A stretch of 12,747 bases of DNA from contig NW_003114470.1 of assembly GCF_000003605.2 (NCBI RefSeq), forward strand, positions 5,887 through 18,633, read 5' to 3'. Positions 9,301-12,747 of this stretch are shown here, piece by piece (within the stretch, counting starts at the first letter, position 1; every line of letters begins with the position of its first letter). The notes below the pieces were generated by a model that saw nothing but the letters and a program-made list of their open reading frames with translations, ran no database searches and had not been told where the DNA came from. Origin of the DNA: Saccoglossus kowalevskii (Eukaryota; Hemichordata; Enteropneusta; Harrimaniidae). The translations under genes and the position numbers were made by a program.

Positions 9301-12300
9301 GTGAGATTAAAATCACTGTTGGTTCTCCTTATAGGATAGTTAACACCCACTAGCTTTCCGGTCATGTTCGTTCGCCCGCTTCGAAGTATTCGTCAAATCC
9401 CCGCCCTGTCGTGGAATTTAAAATAACTATTACACAGAAAAAACAGTTGCCAATAATATCTACCTTGATGGTTTGAAAACACTAGTGGGATGGGATAACC
9501 ATGCAACTACGTACATGTACCCTGGGTACGCACCCCTACGCACAGTCGATCCAGCTGGACCACGGCGGCGACCCAGCGTAGCGTAGTGCAAGGCCGCGGT
9601 GGACACCGATACGACGTAACAGTCACGGCGTGCCGTACGCTCGGGCGATCACTGCAATGCTACTCCACACCACACATCAGTCACTCATTCACTCGCAATG
9701 TAAATGAGTTCAATACAATTATATTTGATGGATTAAAACTAGTTTCTTTCTTAGTTTGCTCATGGAACTATAGGTTTATAGTTCCATGGTTTGTCATATA
9801 AGATTGTGGAAACAATTTCCAGAAAGACATTTTAAATTATTCAGCTTCACGGGCCACTGACTGTGAAACTATTCCGTTCACTGTAGATTTTTCTCCAATT
9901 TTTTCTGCTTTTTAGAGGCAGCAAATCCACTGGTAATGACAACGCTACAACGCTATGTACGCCTCGTACATATATGTCGCACAAAGTGAGCTTTCGCCCA
10001 TTATGGGTTGGTGGATCGTTCATTATTGTTTAAGTATTGTGTGTTATTACGTTATTCGTGATTATTGTGTGTTATTACGTTATTCGTGAGTATTGTGTGT
10101 TATTACGTTATTCGTGAGTATTGTGTGATATTCTCCAAAAACAGTATACCTGTCTGAATGAATAATTTCATTGAGATGGCAGTGAATATTTCCAATAACT
10201 AACCTAAAATTCTATTTGGTTTTCTAGTTACATGCTCTTTCAGCTGGTTTGAAAGCTTTCACATCGTATGTTGTAAATAAAGGAATTGAAGTTTGTCGCT
10301 TGTCATGTGGTGGACATGGGTATTCACAAGCAAGTGGATTCCCTGAATTGTACACAATTGCAGCACCCCTCAGTACCTTCGAAGGAGAGAATACAGTTTT
10401 GTTGCTGCAAACTGCTAGGTTTATATTTAATTCGCTTCTCTGAATCGCACAAGGGATGTGCAGTCATGACAATATCTTCAGTACATAGTATTCGTATATA
10501 CAGGGGGGGTGAGGCTATTGCGATGTAAGTCCTGAATATGTCGATGAAAAACTACTGAAACAGTAAATAATACTAAGTGTAGTACTAATATAATACATAT
10601 TCTGATTTATCTATTTCTAGATACTTAATGAAGTTTACCGCTACTGCAAAACGTGGTGGGGGGCTTCCAGGATTTGTTTTGTATCTGAACCAACGTCAGA
10701 AAGGTCAATGCCCTGCTAGAAGTGAAAGTGACTTATTGGATCATGGCTTACTGTCTGATGCATTTGAGCACAGAGCTCGCAGGTAATTTTTAGACTAAAT
10801 ATGTACATATACGTGTGACACAAGACTTGTTTTCATATAATAAGTAAAACAAATTATTGCTAGAAATATGAGATGACATACATCACAAATATCACATTAC
10901 AGTTGATAAATATTTGTTTGTTTGTATGTTTAATTATTGCAAAGCAATTGATACAAAGGTTAAGATGAAATGAATTCATCTCTTATTCAAACTTAAAATA
11001 AACTTTTAGAGAATAGATATTATGTTTTATTACAATTATAAGAAGATCAGCCAAAAAATAAAATTCGCCCTCAATAAAAAAATGGTTTCGTTCAACACTG
11101 ACGAAATCTATGATCAACATATGTTCGCGATTTTCTTCTCCAATGTTCATTTGAACAATTGGAATATTAATACAAGTCTAATACTGTTATTTTCCAATAC
11201 ACGACTTAAAATATTGATATGAATTGAACTTTGGCAATGAGGCAAAATGATTCTTTAATCATCTGTGTGAATAGTAAAAGACTTGTTGACACCTTGTTTT
11301 CTTCGTGTATGGCCAATTCCATGGTGAAAAGCAAGTGACTGTAATATTCTAACATGATGATTTGATAATCCTGTCATCACAACATTTATGAAAATTCATT
11401 AGTAACCATCTGTACTATATTTCCTGTGAGTAGATAGTGCATTATGTAAAGTAAAGACGCTACACAACATGCATTTGAGTACACCACATAAATTTGAGTG
11501 AACTTTTGGAACAACCTTGTCCAGGGCCTTCATATCTCATAGATTACTGCGAGATAGTAAAATCGGCACAATAATGGTAATCAATAATTTAAATGAATCG
11601 AATTTAATCAGCCCACCTAGCTTTCTAATCAATACTTCAATATCCAGCATTATTGTTCCACCATATACCATGTGATTTTGCAGAAACAAATTAAGCATTT
11701 TTTAATCGGTTATTTTCATAATAAGATAAGATATGTTATATGATTCAGAGCGTAACTGTAATAGTTTTTACAGATGAAATGATTGAAAGTAGAAGTTACC
11801 AATGTAAACTTTCATATACATACCATTCAGTTACCAGGGTATACCTATCCACTTTACAGATTAGTAATGGAGGCTGCACAGAAGATGCAATCCAATATTG
11901 GTAAGGGCAACCCACAACATGTTGCATGGAATAATTGTCACATGTATCTATTAAAAGCTGCAAGTGTAAGTATGTAAAGTTGATGACATAATATTAGTGA
12001 ATGCTTTTCAAGTACATGAGGGTTATATACCCAGTATCCAATATGACCAATTTAATGACCATCGATTAACACATTATCTGAACTGATATGACTGCCATTA
12101 ATGTACTCAGTCATGCATCTAATAATGTATAACTGTGTACTATTCATGTCAATTATATTATTGCATTGTAAACTAGTTGTGTCCTCGTTTGCATATTACT
12201 GTGAACCAGTCGCCCAGCTGTATTATCTATTATGCATTTGTCTATATTGTTTGTCTAGGCACACTGTCATTTTTATGTGGTGCAGACGTTTGTGAAATAC

Positions 12301-12738
12301 ATAAACGATACTGAGATGTCGGATGCTGTACGTGATGTTTTGACGTCACTGTGTCAGTTTTATGCCTTGCATGGTATATGGCAAGATGCTGGTGATTTCT
12401 TGCAGGTGAGTGAAACTAATCCTTAAATTTGTGAACTGGTCAGAGATATTCACTCTGTTGAAATAGTAAACACCAGATCATGCAAACACTGAAAACACAA
12501 AAAGTACACAAATAATGGTTCTTGATTTATATACGAAAATACTGTGTTGCAATAAACAATGAATTAGAGGGTAATTTTAATTTATTAACAATGTTATTAT
12601 AGGATGGTTATATGAATGGCAAGCAGCTGGACATGGTGCTATCGCTTGTGGGAAAACTCTTAGACAAAATCCGTATTAATGCTGTAGCTTTGGTTGATGC
12701 TTTCGATTTCCGTGATGAGATATTGTGCTCTAAGCTTG
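6251..12738 (+). CDS. ACOX1: Peroxisomal acyl-CoA oxidase, ACOX1 type; nine exons, partial at both ends
   Basis: The enzyme oxidises acyl-CoA to trans-2-enoyl-CoA with FAD and passes electrons to oxygen, giving H2O2; it is the first step of peroxisomal beta-oxidation. Nine exons join at 6251-6370, 6914-7029, 7211-7380, 7522-7684, 10228-10418, 10621-10782, 11860-11965, 12259-12405 and 12603-12738. Together they give 436 complete codons with no stop. ACOX1-like stretches follow in family order: [101 protein letters not shown] and [10 protein letters not shown]. The MLMKY and VSPDG context fits ACOX1 better than ACOX2 or ACOX3. The E of FEGEN (codon 10381-10383) is the family's catalytic base. 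The N-terminal domain (about 179 residues) and the C-terminus with any SKL-type targeting signal lie outside the window. Homology, phases and splice sites are seen directly; function is inferred from family. Confidence 0.95.
6371..6913 (+). other. ACOX1: ACOX intron (exons 1-2 of window)
   Basis: This 543-bp AT-rich intron has GTATGA at its start and TTGTAG at its end. It holds no coding stretch that I can support. The only clear structure is an inverted repeat at 6775-6805. Confidence 0.85.
6775..6805. repeat. Intronic hairpin, 11-bp perfect stem
   Basis: AGAGTGGAGAT (6775-6785) is the exact reverse complement of ATCTCCACTCT (6795-6805), with a 9-nt loop. It lies in the first intron of the window. 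The stem is too short for an ordinary microRNA precursor. Confidence 0.8.
6914..7029 (+). CDS. ACOX1: ACOX exon 2 in window
   Basis: The acceptor is TTGTAG at 6908-6913. The first two bases complete the Gly split from the previous exon (G|GT). The product reads [18 protein letters not shown], then [20 protein letters not shown], a strongly conserved middle-domain segment. The exon ends on a codon boundary. The donor CAG|GTTATT is poor (position +3 is T and the +5 G is missing), but protein homology continues directly in the next exon, so I accept it. Confidence 0.93.
7211..7380 (+). CDS. ACOX1: ACOX exon 3 in window
   Basis: The acceptor TTCCTGCCAG (7201-7210) has a reasonable pyrimidine tract. 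The exon begins in phase 0 with [20 protein letters not shown] and ends with two bases (GG) of a Gly codon before donor GTAATA. It covers the end of the middle domain and the first helix of the C-terminal helical domain ([20 protein letters not shown]). The stretch [17 protein letters not shown] is less like the vertebrate sequence, which I take as normal divergence. An AAT microsatellite follows 10 bp into the intron. Confidence 0.93.
7391..7425. repeat. AAT/TAA microsatellite
   Basis: A run of AAT triplets with one interruption (AATATTAAT) begins 10 bp after the exon 3 donor. Confidence 0.9.
7522..7684 (+). CDS. ACOX1: ACOX exon 4 in window
   Basis: The acceptor is ATTTGCAG ending at 7521; the first base T completes the Gly codon. 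The product reads [20 protein letters not shown], then [20 protein letters not shown] and a less conserved tail ending MESLSE. The exon ends on a codon boundary at donor GAG|GTGAGA. The same donor-like string GTGAGAGAT recurs 14 bp downstream at 7699, at the start of a 55-bp tandem repeat, so a cryptic donor is possible. Confidence 0.93.
7701..7841. repeat. 55-bp tandem repeat, about 2.5 copies
   Basis: Copies start at 7701, 7756 and 7811, each with GAGAG followed by TTCAT or ATTCAT. The first two share AATGAGAGAAGATTGGCTGA and end in TCATAT; the third is partial. The array starts 16 bp downstream of the splice donor and shares the string GTGAGAGAT with it. Confidence 0.9.
7938..7949. repeat. 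Poly-G run
   Basis: Twelve consecutive G follow a short TG repeat. Such a run is prone to length error in sequencing. Confidence 0.85.
8101..8215. repeat. CpG-rich inverted repeat
   Basis: GTCGTCGCGC (8105-8114) is the exact reverse complement of GCGCGACGAC (8202-8211), separated by 87 nt; the flanking GG and CC (8101-8102 and 8214-8215) also pair. Both arms are CpG-rich inside an AT-rich intron. They may be the ends of a small inserted element, but I see no target-site duplication. Confidence 0.65.
8371..8645. repeat. 28-bp minisatellite, ten units (array 1)
   Basis: Units begin every 28 bp at 8371, 8399, 8427 and so on to 8623, with consensus GATATTACGTTATTC, then ATGTGTATTGTGT. Variants include GATATTGCG, GACATTGCG and TTATAC. 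The final three units change to TTCGTGAGTATTGTGT. The last unit breaks off after about 23 bases. Confidence 0.95.
9248..9297. repeat. 9-bp inverted repeat
   Basis: ATAAATAAA (9248-9256) is matched by TTTATTTAT (9289-9297) with a 32-nt loop. The low complexity makes chance likely. Confidence 0.5.
9761..9788. repeat. Perfect 12-bp hairpin with 4-nt loop
   Basis: CATGGAACTATA (9761-9772) and TATAGTTCCATG (9777-9788) are exact reverse complements around GGTT. It lies inside the 1.39-kb segment that interrupts the minisatellite. Confidence 0.9.
10033..10130. repeat. 28-bp minisatellite, three units (array 2)
   Basis: Full units start at 10043, 10071 and 10099, with partial units on both sides. 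They are the same repeat as at 8371-8645 but begin GTTATTACG rather than GATATTACG. They share the TTCGTGAGTATTGTGT form seen only at the 3' end of array 1, which suggests the two blocks were once adjacent. Confidence 0.93.
10228..10418 (+). CDS. ACOX1: ACOX exon 5 in window, with catalytic glutamate
   Basis: The acceptor is TTTTCTAG ending at 10227; the exon starts on a codon boundary with [19 protein letters not shown]. It contains the hallmark [11 protein letters not shown] and [16 protein letters not shown]. The first Glu of FEGEN (10381-10383) corresponds to the catalytic base, Glu421 in mammalian ACOX1; the CGGHGYS loop belongs to the active-site and FAD-binding surface. The exon ends with AG of an Arg codon at a weak donor, AG|GTTTAT. 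The preceding intron (2543 bp) is the longest complete one here. Confidence 0.94.
10621..10782 (+). CDS. ACOX1: ACOX exon 6 in window
   Basis: The acceptor CTATTTCTAG ends at 10620; the first base completes Arg (AG|A). The product begins [14 protein letters not shown] and continues [15 protein letters not shown] poorly conserved linker follows ([16 protein letters not shown]), which aligns with the TEAYKLRAAR region of vertebrate ACOX1. The exon ends with AG of an Arg codon at donor GTAATT. The linker between the two C-terminal helical bundles varies in this family, so its divergence is not alarming. Confidence 0.92.
10783..11859 (+). other. ACOX1: ACOX intron (exons 6-7 of window), 1077 bp
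   Basis: A strongly AT-rich intron from GTAATT to TTACAG. It contains short TTTG repeats near 10914-10925 and an imperfect inverted repeat at about 11140-11163 (CCAATGTTC against GAACAATTGG). A 66-codon open frame at 11022-11222 looks like chance in AT-rich DNA. I see no gene. Confidence 0.8.
11860..11965 (+). CDS. ACOX1: ACOX exon 7 in window
   Basis: The acceptor ACTTTACAG ends at 11859; the first base completes Arg (AG|A). The product is [16 protein letters not shown], then [19 protein letters not shown], matching the acyl-CoA oxidase C-terminal domain around the vertebrate EVAWN motif. The donor GTAAGT at 11966 is a perfect consensus, and the exon ends on a codon boundary. Confidence 0.9.
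11966..12258 (+). other. ACOX1: ACOX intron (exons 7-8 of window), 293 bp
   Basis: The intron has a consensus GTAAGT donor and a TTGTCTAG acceptor. Nothing else is recognised in it. Confidence 0.8.
12259..12405 (+). CDS. ACOX1: ACOX exon 8 in window
   Basis: I chose the acceptor TTGTCTAG ending at 12258 over the later GTGCAG (12280-12285), because only the earlier one gives [13 protein letters not shown], matching the conserved AHCHYVVVK segment of ACOX1. The exon continues with [19 protein letters not shown] and ends [10 protein letters not shown]. The donor CAG|GTGAGT is strong and on a codon boundary. Use of the later AG would remove nine residues in frame. Confidence 0.92.
12603..12738 (+). 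CDS. ACOX1: ACOX exon 9 in window (3' limit uncertain)
   Basis: The acceptor is TTATTATAG ending at 12602. The exon starts on a codon boundary with [20 protein letters not shown] and contains [16 protein letters not shown], matching the [14 protein letters not shown] motif of ACOX1. At 12738 a G precedes GTAAAT, an acceptable donor, placed where the family sequence reads LG|RYDG. The frame also stays open to the window end (12747), so the exact end is not settled. Confidence 0.85.
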
Positions 12739-12747
12739 GTAAATTGA

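Larger units (their letters stand above)
8646..10032. other. 1.39-kb segment interrupting the 28-bp minisatellite; possible inserted element
   Basis: The segment separates two blocks of the same 28-bp repeat in the same orientation. The array stops near unit position 23 and resumes near position 19, so the phase is almost kept, as an insertion would leave it. Composition differs from the rest of the intron, with CpG-rich patches at about 8925-9000 and 9345-9660. It contains a consensus CRE palindrome (ATGACGTCAT, 8676-8685), hairpins at 9248-9297 and 9761-9788, and a 184-codon minus-strand open frame (8695-9249) with no recognisable motif. I find no convincing terminal inverted repeats and recognise no transposase, so the identity of the element is open. 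Confidence 0.5.
7685..10227 (+). other. ACOX1: ACOX intron (exons 4-5 of window), 2543 bp
   Basis: The longest complete intron here runs from donor GTGAGA to acceptor TTCTAG. In order it contains a 55-bp tandem repeat, a poly-G run, a CpG-rich inverted repeat, a 10-copy 28-bp minisatellite, a 1.39-kb segment with CpG-rich patches, and three more 28-bp units. I recognise no gene in it. Confidence 0.85.

Noticed and set aside
9586-9801. 71-codon open frame next to the CpG-rich patch
   Set aside because: It has no recognisable domain, runs into the hairpin at 9761-9788, and its length is ordinary for chance.
8646-10032. Harbinger-type transposon, from a TTA-like target site near 8641
   Set aside because: I looked for terminal inverted repeats at both ends and found no convincing match, and recognise no transposase. 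Insertion remains plausible but the class cannot be named.
11022-11222. 66-codon open frame in the 1077-bp intron
   Set aside because: It is rich in Asn, Lys, Ile and Phe as expected from AT-rich DNA, with no homology recognised and no splice logic.
12101-12295. 64-codon open frame
   Set aside because: It overlaps exon 8 in the wrong frame; the correct frame encodes the conserved acyl-CoA oxidase sequence.

Overview
The window is eukaryotic nuclear DNA, very probably from an invertebrate animal. A single plus-strand gene is split into short exons (106-191 nt). They have GT..AG boundaries, consistent phases across every junction, and AT-rich introns full of repeats. The exons join into an uninterrupted stretch of about 436 codons that I recognise as a peroxisomal acyl-CoA oxidase of the ACOX1 type (first enzyme of peroxisomal fatty-acid beta-oxidation). 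Species cannot be told from the sequence. There is no sign of bacterial organisation.

Layout. (1) 1-6200: one very large tandem array (minisatellite) of a 51-bp unit, roughly 120-130 copies, cut by the left edge. It has 37-bp short variants and higher-order duplications of 445 bp, about 254 bp, 1953 bp and 2134 bp. It lies in the intron upstream of the first visible exon and stops about 50 bp before that exon's splice acceptor. (2) 6251-7684: four exons (acyl-CoA oxidase middle domain and start of the helical C-terminal part). (3) 7685-10227: a 2.5-kb intron with a 55-bp tandem repeat starting at the splice donor, a poly-G run, a 28-bp minisatellite (10 copies), a 1.39-kb segment of different, partly CpG-rich composition, then three more copies of the same 28-bp minisatellite. 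The 1.39-kb segment therefore looks like an insertion into an older array. (4) 10228-12738: five more exons, including the one with the catalytic glutamate (codon 10381-10383). The last ends at a probable donor at 12739, or runs off the window.

Missing parts. Using the catalytic Glu (421 in mammalian ACOX1) as a ruler, the visible protein covers about residues 180 to 616 of a roughly 660-residue enzyme. The N-terminal domain (left of the array or further upstream) and the last 40 or so residues, including any C-terminal peroxisome signal, lie outside the window.

I did not find a novel multi-gene system. The points of real interest are the architecture and history of the 51-bp array, its closeness to a splice acceptor, and the interrupted 28-bp array. 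The long open frames inside the 51-bp array follow from a repeat unit divisible by three and are not called as genes.
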